Shown: positions 11,241 through 20,107 of the stretch, piece after piece
How the letters are laid out: each line of letters opens with the position of its first letter
Position numbering within the stretch: position 1 is the stretch's first letter
IMG/VR virus record: IMGVR_UViG_3300017989_000297
Location: 1 to 32,482 of that record
DNA: 32,482 nt
From: a virus
Strand: one strand, 5' to 3'
The notes under the pieces: model-generated
Seen by the model: the letters and a program-made list of their open reading frames with translations, nothing else
Told to the model about the DNA's origin: nothing
Database searches by the model: none
Made by a program: the position numbers and the translations under genes

Positions 11241-13718
11241 CTATAGCGGGGTGGCGAGAACGGACGGCGCGACCGCGACGGCGCCGGCGGCGGCCGGGCC
11301 GGTCGAGCTCCACGGAGCGTGCCCGGTGTAGTCGAGGTCGAAACGGAAGAACACGAGAGTGTGGGCGGGCTTGTGCTCCTCGAGCCCGCAAACGAGCGGC
11401 GTCGCGTCGTCGGCGACGAGCGGCTCGCCGGCGCCCGACTCGCCAGCGGAGAAGAAGACCGGGTTTATCTCGGGCGCGTGGACCTCCCAGACGAAGACCC
11501 ACAGCCCTTGGGTGATCGAGTCGCCGGCGACGCTTCCCGGCGTGAACGGTTCGTTCCCGTCCACCGTGACGGAGAACCCGAGCGACGCGGCGAGCTCGAC
11601 GAAGAACGCCTCCGATTGGCCGGCGCCGGACCCCTGGAACGAGAGCTTCGCGGCCGCCTCGAACCGGCGGAGGATCTCGGTCGCCGCGAGCGCGCTCGGG
11701 CACACGAGGTCGGGCAGGACCGGCCCGTAGTCGGGCTTGGTCGAGATCGCGGCCTCGGCGCCGAGCGTGAGGTCCCCGCCGGTGTAGGCGCCGACCGCGT
11801 CGGGTGTGACGCCGCCCTGCTCGAGGTCGAACTCCCACCCGTAGACGATCGCGTCCTCGTTCCCGTGGATCTCACGACCGGCCCCGTCGTTGTAGAGCAC
11901 CGCGAGCTCGTCGGGCGGGAGGACGCGCGCGTAGGCGCGGACCTGGTCCACGTCGCCGAGCCACGGGTCGAACGAGCCGTCCTGCGCGACCGTGATCCCC
12001 TCGTCGGCGTCGGGCTCGAGCATCCGGTCGCCCGGGGGGACCTCGAGGTCCGGCCCGATCTGCTGGCCGTTGACGAAGAACTGGAGCGCGCCGCTCGAGG
12101 CGCCGGCCGGGCCGTCCTTGCCGCGGTAGGTAACGGACACCATCGCCCACTCGCGCGCGATCGAGACGCCGTCCTCGTCGGTGGAGCCGAGCGCCTCGAC
12201 GATCGGGAAGGTCCCCGCCAGCGCGCCGACATCGTCGGCCGCGATCTGGAACGGGAGGAACCCGGTCGAGTCGCCGAGCTCGACGGTCACGGAGAGCGCC
12301 GGCGCCACGGCGCCGCCGGTCAGCGTGGTCGTGTTCCCGTGGTCGGCTTGGAACAGGATCCGGAGCCCCCGGTTCGTGCCCGAGGAGAAGCGCCGGAACA
12401 GGTGGTGCTGCGCGCTCGAGAACGCGCCGACCGCGTCGAGCCACCCGTTCGCCCCACCGGTCCGGCCCCATTTCACGCGGACCCACGCGGTCAGAGTGAA
12501 CTCGATCTCGGGGAAGTCCGACGCGTTCGGCCAGTCCGGCGAGCCCGCGAACGCGCGGACGTCGCCGCCCTCGTCGGTCGCGTCGAGGTAGAACCCGGGG
12601 AGCGGGTCGGGTCCGCCGGGGATCCCGAGCACGCGCTCCCAATCGGCGAGGAGCTCGACGGCCGAGCTCGGGAGCGACTCGCGCGCCAGGTCGCGGCCGC
12701 GGCAGTCCACGCGCGCGAACTCACGGACGAACGCCTCCATCACGGCGCGCAGGTTCGTGTCGCGGCGCTTGTTCCACAGGAGCCCTTGGGGGAGGAGGTC
12801 GAGCGCCTGGCCCCCGTAGCGGTCGGTCTTGCCGTCGAGGTCGGGCGCGCTGCTCTCAAGCTCGAGGAACGTCGGCACCGGCGCGAAGAACGGGAGCGGC
12901 GCCAGGTACTCGCCGAGGAGCTCGGCCGCGCGGTCCCCGAGCTCGAGCGGCGCGACGCCGATGTAGTCGGACGTGTTCTGGACACTCAGCCCGACCTCGA
13001 GCCCGTCGCCATCGACCGTGTGGACGTGCGGGTCGTTGGCGGCGATCTCGAGGAGCGCCTCGCGGACGACGTCCACGTTCGGCGCGGTCGTGTCGATATG
13101 GTCGCGCGGCGGGAGGATGAGAACCCACGGCACGGGAACCCACGCGGGCAGCCGACTCAGCCCGTTCGCGGCCGCCTGCTCGCGAACGTAGGCGATGTAC
13201 GCCTCGGTCTGCGCGCGCATCGTCGCGACTGTCACCGACCCGTCGGCGTTCTGAGACTCGAGTGCCCCGATCGAGAAGACCACGCCGCGCAGGTCGGTCG
13301 TCTCCCCGCGCGACTGGAGCGTGTCGAAGAACCCGCCCGACTCGACGAGCCCCGCCTTCACGTCCACAGCTTCGCGCAGGTCGTTCGTGTAGTTCTGAAT
13401 CGCCCAATCGTTGAACATCCCCGACAACGGGAACACCGACGATTGCTCGACCGCGGTCTTCTGCACCGTGACTGGCCGGCCGCCGTTCAAGTTGCGGATG
13501 GCGGTCCCGAACGAGAGCTCCGGGCCGAACCCGAAGAACCCGCTGGTGCTCTTGTTGTTCGCGAGGTAGGCGAGCTCGGCGTCGAGGTTCGACGTAATCA
13601 CGTTCCACGACCGGACGTTCGGGTGCGGCCCGACGTAGTCGGCGGGGAGACCGGCGCCCGGCGCGCGGCCTTCCATGTTGCGGTCCCCGAGCAGCAGGTA
13701 GTTGGGCGTCGGTTCCAT
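11241..13718 (-). CDS. Baseplate gp48-type protein fused to an inactive SASA-like esterase fold and carrying a nested LamG-like domain
   Basis: An 825-residue composite. (1) Residues 1-275 resemble SGNH/SASA-type acetylesterases: the first block reads NYLLLGDRNMEGR where active enzymes have GQSN, with RAPGAGLPADYVGPHPNV after it. The Ser is replaced by Arg13, the QGE block is IGALES (150-155), and the final D-x-x-H block reads SDYIG (250-254), so the catalytic residues are missing. (2) Residues about 299-372 are the first half of the Mu gp48/YmfQ (DUF2313) family (ALDLLPQGLLW, VELLADWERVLGIPG). (3) Residues about 375-655 form a LamG/concanavalin-like beta sandwich (FTLTAWVRV, GALQFFVNGQQIG, WLGDVDQVRAYARVL). 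(4) Residues about 665-790 resume gp48 (SEAFFVELAASLGFSVTV, VFVWEVHAPEINPVFF, EHKPAHTLVFFRFD). The end is Ala-rich. gp48 attaches fibres to the baseplate, so the extra modules are likely surface exposed. Confidence 0.8.
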   Translation of the reverse strand: MEPTPNYLLLGDRNMEGRAPGAGLPADYVGPHPNVRSWNVITSNLDAELAYLANNKSTSGFFGFGPELSFGTAIRNLNGGRPVTVQKTAVEQSSVFPLSGMFNDWAIQNYTNDLREAVDVKAGLVESGGFFDTLQSRGETTDLRGVVFSIGALESQNADGSVTVATMRAQTEAYIAYVREQAAANGLSRLPAWVPVPWVLILPPRDHIDTTAPNVDVVREALLEIAANDPHVHTVDGDGLEVGLSVQNTSDYIGVAPLELGDRAAELLGEYLAPLPFFAPVPTFLELESSAPDLDGKTDRYGGQALDLLPQGLLWNKRRDTNLRAVMEAFVREFARVDCRGRDLARESLPSSAVELLADWERVLGIPGGPDPLPGFYLDATDEGGDVRAFAGSPDWPNASDFPEIEFTLTAWVRVKWGRTGGANGWLDAVGAFSSAQHHLFRRFSSGTNRGLRILFQADHGNTTTLTGGAVAPALSVTVELGDSTGFLPFQIAADDVGALAGTFPIVEALGSTDEDGVSIAREWAMVSVTYRGKDGPAGASSGALQFFVNGQQIGPDLEVPPGDRMLEPDADEGITVAQDGSFDPWLGDVDQVRAYARVLPPDELAVLYNDGAGREIHGNEDAIVYGWEFDLEQGGVTPDAVGAYTGGDLTLGAEAAISTKPDYGPVLPDLVCPSALAATEILRRFEAAAKLSFQGSGAGQSEAFFVELAASLGFSVTVDGNEPFTPGSVAGDSITQGLWVFVWEVHAPEINPVFFSAGESGAGEPLVADDATPLVCGLEEHKPAHTLVFFRFDLDYTGHAPWSSTGPAAAGAVAVAPSVLATPL

Positions 13719-13725
13719 CGTGGAG

Positions 13726-14778
13726 CTAGACGAACGTGACGGTGCCGACCTGGTGGATCTGCGTCGCGGTGGTCGTGACGTCCGCGACCGGCGCGGTCAG
13801 GACGTGGTCCTCTTCCCCGGGCGCGTTGGAGATAGCTTCGCGGATCTTGGGGAGCGGCAGCGTCGTCTCGGGCGCCCCGAGCTCGAGCACGAGGTCGGCG
13901 AGCGCCTCCTCGATCGCGGCCCGGATGTCGGCGGTATCGGCGCCGACGAGCTGGATCGTCGGGGAGAGGTTCACCGCGGTCGGCGCGAACACCGTGACCG
14001 ACGCGGTCACGGGCTTCTCGAGGTCGATCGCGGCCTGGACCTCCGCGACCTTACCCGCCCCGGGGATCGGGCCGCCGGTAGCGTTGTCGGTCATGATTGC
14101 GACGCCGACCGTGCCGAGCCCGAACTGCGCGCCCTTCACGAAGACGCGCGTGACCTCCGCGACCTCGCGCGCCCAGATGACGTAGTCGGCCTCGCTCCCG
14201 CCCATCGGCGGTGTCTGGAGAACTTCGACGAGCCGCGAGAGGAGCGACGCGTCGCTCTCGGTCTCGACGCCGCCGGTCAGCCCCGTGTCCACGGTCGCGG
14301 TCGCGTTCGCGCCGGCGATCGGCGAGACGAGCGTGAGGCTCGTCGCCGCGGGCGCGTTGCCGGCGGTGCCGGCGAGCTCGGCCTGCACGTTGACGACCGC
14401 GGAGCCCCCGGAGATCGTCGCGTCGGCGGTGGTCGCGTAGTCGGCTCCATCCGACCGGCGGATGACCGTGCCCGTCGGGATCGCGGTCCCGTCGGTGCCC
14501 GTGAACGTGACGTCCCCGCTCGCCGGCGTCGCGTCGATCCGGATGACGCCGAACAGGTTGGCCCACCGGACGAGGAAGTCGCTGTCCGCGGTGTCGGGGA
14601 TGACCTGGCGCGCGAGGTACTCGAGGTGCCCGTGGAGCAGGTGGGTCTGGCCGGCGACGACCTCCGCGAACACGGCCAGGACGGAGTCGTCGAGGAGCGG
14701 CCCGACGCCGAGGCGGTTCTCGATGTCGGCACGAACACGGGCGCGGAGCTGCGCGAGGGTGGGAACAACGAACGGCAT
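13726..14778 (-). CDS. Baseplate wedge protein J/Mu gp47 family
   Basis: A 350-residue baseplate J-type protein. It starts MPFVVPTLAQLRARVRADIE and has the early family block with the LFGV segment (WANLFGVIRIDATPASG), then the beta domain with TDGTAIPTGTVIRRSDG, the SLLSRLVEVLQTPPMGGSEADY segment and the WAREVAEVTRVFV block, followed by a C-terminal domain (VTASVTVFAPTAVNLSPTIQ). The protein joins the hub to the tail fibres in the wedge and takes part in triggering contraction. It lies between gp46-like and gp48-like genes in exact Mu order. Length is in the usual range. The ATG at 14778 follows the gp46-like stop after ten bases. Confidence 0.93.
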   Translation of the reverse strand: MPFVVPTLAQLRARVRADIENRLGVGPLLDDSVLAVFAEVVAGQTHLLHGHLEYLARQVIPDTADSDFLVRWANLFGVIRIDATPASGDVTFTGTDGTAIPTGTVIRRSDGADYATTADATISGGSAVVNVQAELAGTAGNAPAATSLTLVSPIAGANATATVDTGLTGGVETESDASLLSRLVEVLQTPPMGGSEADYVIWAREVAEVTRVFVKGAQFGLGTVGVAIMTDNATGGPIPGAGKVAEVQAAIDLEKPVTASVTVFAPTAVNLSPTIQLVGADTADIRAAIEEALADLVLELGAPETTLPLPKIREAISNAPGEEDHVLTAPVADVTTTATQIHQVGTVTFV

Positions 14779-14788
14779 GGGGTCGAGC

Positions 14789-15277
14789 CTATCGGAACAG
14801 GAGAGCCACCCGGAGACCCTCGAGAGTCAGGTCGTAGTCCTCCACGCCGGCCCACAGCTGGCCGTAGCGGGTCGCGGTCCCGCGCGTGATCCGGACCTCG
14901 AGGTCAACGGTCGAGCTCGAGGAACCACCCCGCCGCGTCGCCGTGACCTCGACGAGCTCGGCGACCTGGTCCTCGGTGAGCCACGCGAGCGACGCCGCAG
15001 CGGCGGCGCGCATCCGCTCGAGTAGCTCGGTCGTGATCTTGCCCCGGCCCTCGACCCACAGGGTCGAGCCGATCCCGCGCTCGCGGTCGAGGTCCGCCCA
15101 CCACCCCCGCGGGTCGGTGTCCGGTCCGCCCGGGAGCTCGGCCCCCTCGGGAGCTCGAGCGTCAGAGAACAGCGAAATCAGGACGGCCGGCCGGAGCCCC
15201 TCGTCGCGCGCCAGGTCGTCGGCGACGATCTCGAGGTCCGCCCCCGCCTCACTCAGTCGGATCGCAATATCGGCCAT
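14789..15277 (-). CDS. Baseplate protein, Mu gp46 family
   Basis: A 162-residue protein with the gp46 family signature: DIAIRLSEAGADLEIV near the start, WWADLDRERGIGSTLWVEGRGK around residues 60-80, and a C-terminal strand pair with VDLEVRITRGT. gp46-like proteins form part of the baseplate wedge. It precedes the J/gp47-like gene. Its ATG at 15277 lies inside the end of the preceding small gene (29-base overlap), so the two are probably translationally coupled. Confidence 0.85.
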   Translation of the reverse strand: MADIAIRLSEAGADLEIVADDLARDEGLRPAVLISLFSDARAPEGAELPGGPDTDPRGWWADLDRERGIGSTLWVEGRGKITTELLERMRAAAAASLAWLTEDQVAELVEVTATRRGGSSSSTVDLEVRITRGTATRYGQLWAGVEDYDLTLEGLRVALLFR

Positions 15278-15479
15278 TCTGGAACCTCTCGCGGCCCTTC
15301 CGGGTCCTGCTCCGGGCGCGCTCGAGGCGCCGCGCCGCCCGGCGTAGCTTGTCGGCGACCTCGAGGGTCTCGGACGGAGAGAGCACGAGGCACTCGGGCG
15401 GCGCCCCCGCCCGGTCTCGGGTGAGAGCCACCAGCCCCTCCTCGGCCCAAACCTCGACCTCGACCGGGCGCCGGTTCAC
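15249..15479 (-). CDS. Small basic protein between spike and gp46 genes, unknown
   Basis: A 76-residue frame from GTG 15479, starting MNRRPVEVEVWAEEGLVAL. An N-terminal beta hairpin-like part is followed by a helix (SETLEVADKLRRAARRLERA) and an Arg-rich tail. It overlaps the gp46-like gene by 29 bases and follows the gp45 gene after 33 bases. The first half has the amino-acid make-up of a real protein. Small unconserved genes at this position are common in Mu-like phages. I do not recognise a family. Confidence 0.55.
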   Translation of the reverse strand: MNRRPVEVEVWAEEGLVALTRDRAGAPPECLVLSPSETLEVADKLRRAARRLERARSRTRKGRERFQNGRYCDPTE

Positions 15480-15512
15480 GCTCGCCAGCGTAGGCGCCTC
15501 GAGGCGCCCGTG

Positions 15513-16079
15513 CTAGGCGGTGGGGGTCGGGCCGCTGGTCGGGTTGCCCGGACCCGCCGAGACGTGCGTGTGGGCGTTGTACGCCGTCCGGAGCGCCGCC
15601 AGCGTGCCGGCGGTGTCGTCGATCTCCCCGGTCGCGGTGACGTTCCCGGCGACCTCCACGTCCCCGTCGAGGTCGATCGTCGGCGCGACGACCTGGACCC
15701 GCGTCGAGCTCGCGAGCTCGATCCGGTCGCGGTAGATCCGCACGACCTGGCCCTGGTCATCGTAGAGCCCGACCATGCCGGCGGTGCCATCGGTGGGACG
15801 GTGCCGGCGGTCGGTGACGACCGCGGCGATCGGGTGGTCGCGGCTGTTGCCGACGTGGAGCACGAGCGCCTCGGCGCCCTCGAGCGGCACGGCCTCGAAC
15901 CCGTACGGCTGGAAGTGTTCGACCCCGTCGCGTAGCTCGGCGCGGAGGAGCTCGAGCTGGAGGGTCTGGAGTCCTTCGCTGTTCCGCACGAGGTGGACGT
16001 AGCCGCGCGCGATCCCGGCGGCGATCCGGTCGAGGATCGGCTGCAGTAGTCGCCGGATGACGTTCTGCGGGTTGCTCAT
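15513..16079 (-). CDS. Baseplate spike protein, Mu gp45 family
   Basis: A 188-residue spike that forms the membrane-piercing needle at the tail tip. Residues 1-65 are helical (MSNPQNVIRRLLQPILDRI). Residues 65-130 form the OB-fold-like beta part (LHVGNSRDHPIAAVV, VGLYDDQGQVVRIYRDRIEL). Residues 131-165 are the triple-stranded beta-helix repeats (PTIDLDGDVEVAGNVTATGEID). An HxH motif (H170, H172 in YNAHTHV) lies near the end; in Mu gp45 and P2 gpV this motif holds an iron ion in the apex. Start ATG 16079 overlaps the gpP stop (ATGA). The post-motif tail of 16 residues is Gly/Pro-rich. Confidence 0.9.
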   Translation of the reverse strand: MSNPQNVIRRLLQPILDRIAAGIARGYVHLVRNSEGLQTLQLELLRAELRDGVEHFQPYGFEAVPLEGAEALVLHVGNSRDHPIAAVVTDRRHRPTDGTAGMVGLYDDQGQVVRIYRDRIELASSTRVQVVAPTIDLDGDVEVAGNVTATGEIDDTAGTLAALRTAYNAHTHVSAGPGNPTSGPTPTA

Positions 16080-17209
16080 CGCTCGGGGTCCACGGTCTCC
16101 CCGCCGAACAGCGCGGCGAGCGGATCCTCGCCCGGGTCGATCGCGGGCTTCGGATCGTACGCGTCGCGTCGGACGAGCTCGAGCGTCGTGCGCGTCCCGC
16201 TCCCGCGGCTCCTCGAGTACCGGACGCGATTGACGAGGAGCTGCGCGTCTACCTGGAGCGTCGGGATCCGGGTCCGGACGCGCTGGTTCACGCGCCAGAG
16301 CGGCGAGCCCGGGCGCGGCTCCTGGCGCACCCCTTGGACCTGGACCTCGACGCGCGCGGCTCGAGCGGCGCGGACGGTCGCCTCCCACCGCGCGAGCTCC
16401 TCGGCGCTCTCGATCGACACGGTCTGCGGCGCGACCACGAGAAGCGGCCGGTAGCGATCGACCTCGGGGTCGGTCGCGGTGCCCTCCACCGCCGAAGCGA
16501 CGAGCCCGAACGCGTCGGCGTTGCCGACGGCCTGGCCGCGGACGAGGTAGGTCTGGAACCGGTCCACGCTCGAGAACGCGAGCTTCGCCTCGAGGATGTT
16601 GCCCTTCTCCGGATCCTCCACGAGCGGCACGCCGGCGAGCCCGGCGATCCCCGGGGCCTCGAGCGCGAGCCGGCCGTCGCCGGTCGTGAAGATCAGGACC
16701 CCGCGGAGCCGGGCCGCGCGCTCGAGCGCCGCGAACGCCTTCTCGCCCGGGGTGATCCGGAACGTCGGGAACGGCTCGAGGATGTTGGTCGCGCGCGCCA
16801 CGACGTCGATCCCGAACGGATCGGCGAGGCGGGTGGCGAGCTCGAACAGGTTCACGCCGGCGAGCTCGAACGGCTCGAGTGCGGAGGAGTCCACGAGGTC
16901 GGCGGTAACGTCCCGCCCGGAGATAGTCGCGGTCCGCGAGCCCCTCGAGCTCGTCGCGTCGAGGGTGTCCACGTAGCCGGTCGCGACCAGGTCGTCCTCG
17001 AACGAGACCTCGACCCGCTGGTACGGGAGCACCGGGATCGGCCGCGCCAGGTCGGTCGGGAACTGGAGCCGGAACGAGCCGGTCGCGGCCTCGAGCGAGC
17101 GGTCGAGCTCGAGCTCGGTCCAGCCCGTGAAGGTCCGCCCGTCCACCCGGACGCGGAGCGCGTCGCGGAGGATCTCCTCGTCCTCGGGGGCGTTGGCGAG
17201 GGGAGCCAC
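16076..17209 (-). CDS. Baseplate hub protein, Mu gpP (gp44) family
   Basis: A 377-residue hub protein resembling Mu gpP and its P2 gpD / T4 gp27 relatives, which form the trimer that holds the spike. The N-terminal beta domain (about 15-120) contains VRVDGRTFTGWTELELDRSLEA and the typical DLVATGYVDTLDATSSRGSRTATISGRDVTADLVDSS block. A hub-type helical linker (ITPGEKAFAALERAARLRGVL) follows, and then a second beta domain with the repeated strand patterns. GTG 17209 lies six bases after the gpN stop. It sits between gpN-like and gp45-like genes as in Mu. Confidence 0.9.
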   Translation of the reverse strand: MAPLANAPEDEEILRDALRVRVDGRTFTGWTELELDRSLEAATGSFRLQFPTDLARPIPVLPYQRVEVSFEDDLVATGYVDTLDATSSRGSRTATISGRDVTADLVDSSALEPFELAGVNLFELATRLADPFGIDVVARATNILEPFPTFRITPGEKAFAALERAARLRGVLIFTTGDGRLALEAPGIAGLAGVPLVEDPEKGNILEAKLAFSSVDRFQTYLVRGQAVGNADAFGLVASAVEGTATDPEVDRYRPLLVVAPQTVSIESAEELARWEATVRAARAARVEVQVQGVRQEPRPGSPLWRVNQRVRTRIPTLQVDAQLLVNRVRYSRSRGSGTRTTLELVRRDAYDPKPAIDPGEDPLAALFGGETVDPER

Positions 17210-17215
17210 GCCGGT

Positions 17216-18430
17216 CTACTCCGAAAGTACCTGCAGGACCCGGCCGCCGGGCACGAACCCGGGCCGCTCGATCTGGTTCCGCTCGGCGAGCTCGGTGGCC
17301 CTCGAGGCGTCCCCGTACAGACGATGCGCGACCACGAGCGACGGCTCGGTGCGGCTCAGGCGGAGCTCGAGGAGCCGCGGGAGCGCCTGGCCGTCCGGCG
17401 GCACGAGCTCGACGAGGCGGGCCGAGAGCTCGAGGAGCTGGCCGTACGTCTCGTACGGGGCCGACAGCAGGACACGGTCGAGGAGCTCGGCGAGCGAGTC
17501 CCGGCGGTCGATCGCTTCCTCGAGGCTCTCGAACTCGACGCGCGCGATCGAGCGGAGCGCGCCGGCGGCGGCCGCCTCGAGCGTGAGCTGCGAAACGAGC
17601 CCGACGTTCGCGTTCGCGGTCGTGGACGTCGTGCCGGTGCCGCCCTCGAGGAGCCCCGACGAGTCGAGCCCGAGGAGCTCCTCGTACGCGAACAGGCTGT
17701 CCCCGAAGTTGCCCGCGGCGTCGAAGATCGAGTCCACCGCGTCGCGGACGGACGTGACGAGGTCCACCGGCGAGGTCGCGAGGACGGCCGCCTGCTGGAT
17801 CAGCCCGGCCACGCGGCTCTTGAACGCCTGGACCTCGAGCACGGCGCCGCGGATCGTCGAGAGCGAGTCGAGCGCCTGGCCGACGAGCTCGAGCGTCGCG
17901 GTCGTCGCGGCGCGGACGCGCTCGGCCACCCCGAGCCCGGTCGCGACGAGCCCCTCCTCGACCACCGGACCCGACACCGCGCCGAGCTCGGTGGCGGCGC
18001 CGTCGGCGACGGCCGCGGCGTTGACGGTCTCGCGCGGACCCTCGACCTCGTCGGTCTGGACGAACACCGCCACGAACGTCGCGATCCGCCCCTGGCGCCG
18101 CGTCTCGGTGATCCGGAGCGACTCGCAATGGACGGCCAGCACGCCGAAGTAGGGGTGTTGCAGGGTCTGGTCGGCCTTGAACGGCCAGCCCACCGGCCGG
18201 CGCTCGCACGCGGCGATGAGCCGGTCCTTCTGGTCGAGGTAGTCGTCGCCGATCAGGTAGCCGCGGACTCGCCACCGGCGCGGCTTCCGGCCGATGTCCT
18301 CCACGTACTGCGTGTCCCGTTGCGGGAACGCGTGGAGCGCGTGGTCCCGGCCGGTGGTGAACTCCGACGAATCGATGAAGAACCCGACGCCGCGGAACAC
18401 GGCGGGGACGAGTCGGTCAGTCCAAGACAC
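17216..18430 (-). CDS. Baseplate/tail protein with DNA-circularisation N-terminal domain (Mu gpN family)
   Basis: A 404-residue protein whose first about 100 residues match the N-terminal domain long called DNA circularisation protein: FRGVGFFIDSSEFTTGRD, HAFPQRDTQYVEDIGRKPRRWRVRGYLIG, DRLIAACERRPVGWPF, and the HPYFG segment. In Mu, gpN is a baseplate component needed for tail assembly, so the old name is misleading. The central part (about 130-300) is a long helical Ala/Glu-rich region, and the C-terminal part contains an LysM-like end (ATELAERNQIERPGFVPGGRVLQVL). GTG 18430 directly follows the tape measure stop. Confidence 0.88.
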   Translation of the reverse strand: MSWTDRLVPAVFRGVGFFIDSSEFTTGRDHALHAFPQRDTQYVEDIGRKPRRWRVRGYLIGDDYLDQKDRLIAACERRPVGWPFKADQTLQHPYFGVLAVHCESLRITETRRQGRIATFVAVFVQTDEVEGPRETVNAAAVADGAATELGAVSGPVVEEGLVATGLGVAERVRAATTATLELVGQALDSLSTIRGAVLEVQAFKSRVAGLIQQAAVLATSPVDLVTSVRDAVDSIFDAAGNFGDSLFAYEELLGLDSSGLLEGGTGTTSTTANANVGLVSQLTLEAAAAGALRSIARVEFESLEEAIDRRDSLAELLDRVLLSAPYETYGQLLELSARLVELVPPDGQALPRLLELRLSRTEPSLVVAHRLYGDASRATELAERNQIERPGFVPGGRVLQVLSE

Positions 18431-19927
18431 CTAGAACCCCCCGCCGAGCGAGAACCCCATCTGGGTCGAGAGGTCGAGCACGTCCGGCCCGTCGGTCTGG
18501 CGCACTCGCGCGCCGGCCGGGAGGTTGTCGAACGCGACCTCGACGCGCGCCGCCTCCTGGCGGCCCTGCTCCTCGGCGGCGAGGCGCGCGCCTCGAGTTA
18601 CGAGGAGCTCGTTCCGGAGCGGCGCGGCGAACGAGCCCTGCGACTCCTGGCGCTCCGCCAGCGCGATCAGACCGGCCGACGCGGGGCCGGTGAACCGCAG
18701 GACGTCCACCATCCAGTCGGGGAGAGAGTCGGTGACCTTCCGGACCTTTTCCGCGATGAAGTCGAGCGCGGACGCGACCGCGATCTTGATGATCATCCAT
18801 TGCTCCTTGAACGTGAACCCGGCCGCGAGCATCCGAGCCGACAGGAGCGCGAGACCGACCACGAGGAGCGACACCGCGACCGCGACGAGCCCGATCGGGT
18901 TGCTCGCCAAGGCGATCGTGAACTTGACGACCGCGGCCGTCGCGAGGACGAGCGCGGGGACGACGGTCGCGGCGAGCGCGGTACCGACGAGCATGAGCCC
19001 CGCGCGGAGCGGCCCCATCCGATCGGACAGCGCGCGGAACAAGTCGAACGCGGGCTGCAGAACGCGGAGGAGCTCCTCGAGGATCTGCTTCGATTCCTCG
19101 ACGGCCTCGGGGAGCCATTTCGCGAACCGCTCGACGAGCGCGTCGATCGCGCCGCGGTTGCCGACGAGGAACGTGGTGAACCGCTCGGTGAGTCGAGAGA
19201 CGACCGGGATCAGCGCGGCGCCGATCGTGTTCCGCACTCCGGAGAGCGCGGCCTTCATGTCGGTCTGGCGGTCGGTGAACTCCTCCGACGCGGCGGCGGC
19301 TTCGACGGACAGCACGAGCCCGAGCTCGCGCGCCTCGTCGCGGAGCGCGGCGATTCCGTCCGAGCCCTCGTCGAGGAGCTGGACCATCTTCACGCCTTCG
19401 GAGTCGAACAGCCGCATCGCCAGCGCGTTCCGCACGAGCGGGCTCTCGACCTTCGACAGCGAGTCGGCGACGTCGCCGAGGAGGTCGTCCGCCGACCTCA
19501 TCGTCCCGTCGGCGTTCGTGAGCTGGATCCCTAGCTGGCGGAGCGCGTCGCGCGCCTCGCCGGTCCCCATCGCGGCCTCGGCGGCGCGGCGGCCGAACCG
19601 CTGCATCGCCATGTCGAGCACGCTCGACTGGATCCCCGCCCGGTCCGCCGCGAACCGGAGCTCCTGTAGAGCCTCGACCGGGAGCCCCAGCCGCTTCGCG
19701 GTCTTCGCGGCCTCGTCCCCAGCGGCCGCGGTCGCGTTCGTGATCTTGAGGAGCGCGGCACCGGCGACCACGCCGGCGGTCGCGAGCCCCGCGGAGATTC
19801 CCGCGGTCGTCTTCGCGATCCTGCCGGCGACGCCGCCGACCTTGCTCCCGATCCGCTTGAGGAGCCCGGAGACGCCGTCCGTGCCCTTGAGGATGATCCG
19901 GACGGGGAACTTGGGGGTCGGTGCCAT
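18431..19927 (-). CDS. Tail tape measure protein
   Basis: A 498-residue tape measure. It starts KFPVRIILKGTDGVSGLLKRI (family entry), contains a small hydrophobic segment (about 40-62, AGISAGLATAGVVAGAALL) and the early tape-measure block with GLPVEALQELRFAADRAG, then coiled-coil segments to residue about 320. A strong hydrophobic region follows at 322-385 (MGPLRAGLMLVGTALAATVV, ASNPIGLVAVAVSLLVVGLA) that may pass into the host membrane at ejection. With about 0.15 nm per residue this length predicts a tail of roughly 75 nm. ATG 19927 lies three bases after the stop of the frameshifted chaperone, the usual location. Confidence 0.9.
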   Translation of the reverse strand: MAPTPKFPVRIILKGTDGVSGLLKRIGSKVGGVAGRIAKTTAGISAGLATAGVVAGAALLKITNATAAAGDEAAKTAKRLGLPVEALQELRFAADRAGIQSSVLDMAMQRFGRRAAEAAMGTGEARDALRQLGIQLTNADGTMRSADDLLGDVADSLSKVESPLVRNALAMRLFDSEGVKMVQLLDEGSDGIAALRDEARELGLVLSVEAAAASEEFTDRQTDMKAALSGVRNTIGAALIPVVSRLTERFTTFLVGNRGAIDALVERFAKWLPEAVEESKQILEELLRVLQPAFDLFRALSDRMGPLRAGLMLVGTALAATVVPALVLATAAVVKFTIALASNPIGLVAVAVSLLVVGLALLSARMLAAGFTFKEQWMIIKIAVASALDFIAEKVRKVTDSLPDWMVDVLRFTGPASAGLIALAERQESQGSFAAPLRNELLVTRGARLAAEEQGRQEAARVEVAFDNLPAGARVRQTDGPDVLDLSTQMGFSLGGGF

Positions 19928-19930
19928 CGG

Positions 19931-20107
19931 CTACTGCTGCGCCCGGCGCGTCGCCGCGTTGCGCGCCTTCAGGCTACGCTCGATCGTCCGGATCCAGAAG
20001 AGGGTCTCGGACGGGCGCGAGAGCTCGAGGAGCTCGGCCGGCCCCCAGCCGCACTCGAGCGCGAGGAACCCTAGGGCGTCGTCCCAATCGCTCCCGGATC
20101 CCCGGCG
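19931..20107 (-). CDS. Frameshift-encoded C-terminal extension of the tail assembly chaperone
   Basis: In the -1 frame after the slippery heptamer at 20107-20113, an open frame of 58 codons runs to a TAG at 19931-19933. It begins RRGSGSDWDDALGFLALECG, then WGPAELLELSRPSETLFWIRT, and ends IERSLKARNAATRRAQQ. The frame has no good start codon of its own and fills the gap between the gp41-like stop (20071) and the tape measure. Its WGPAELLxLS...IxxxLK pattern is characteristic of the T-type domain of G/GT chaperones. The full frameshift product would be about 182 residues (124 plus 58). Confidence 0.75.
   Translation of the reverse strand, partial: RRGSGSDWDDALGFLALECGWGPAELLELSRPSETLFWIRTIERSLKARNAATRRAQQ

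Noticed and set aside
16334-19534. Plus-strand 1066-residue open frame
   Set aside because: Antisense to gpP, gpN and tape measure, whose families are clear; composition is nearly all Arg, Glu, Leu, Val and Asp.
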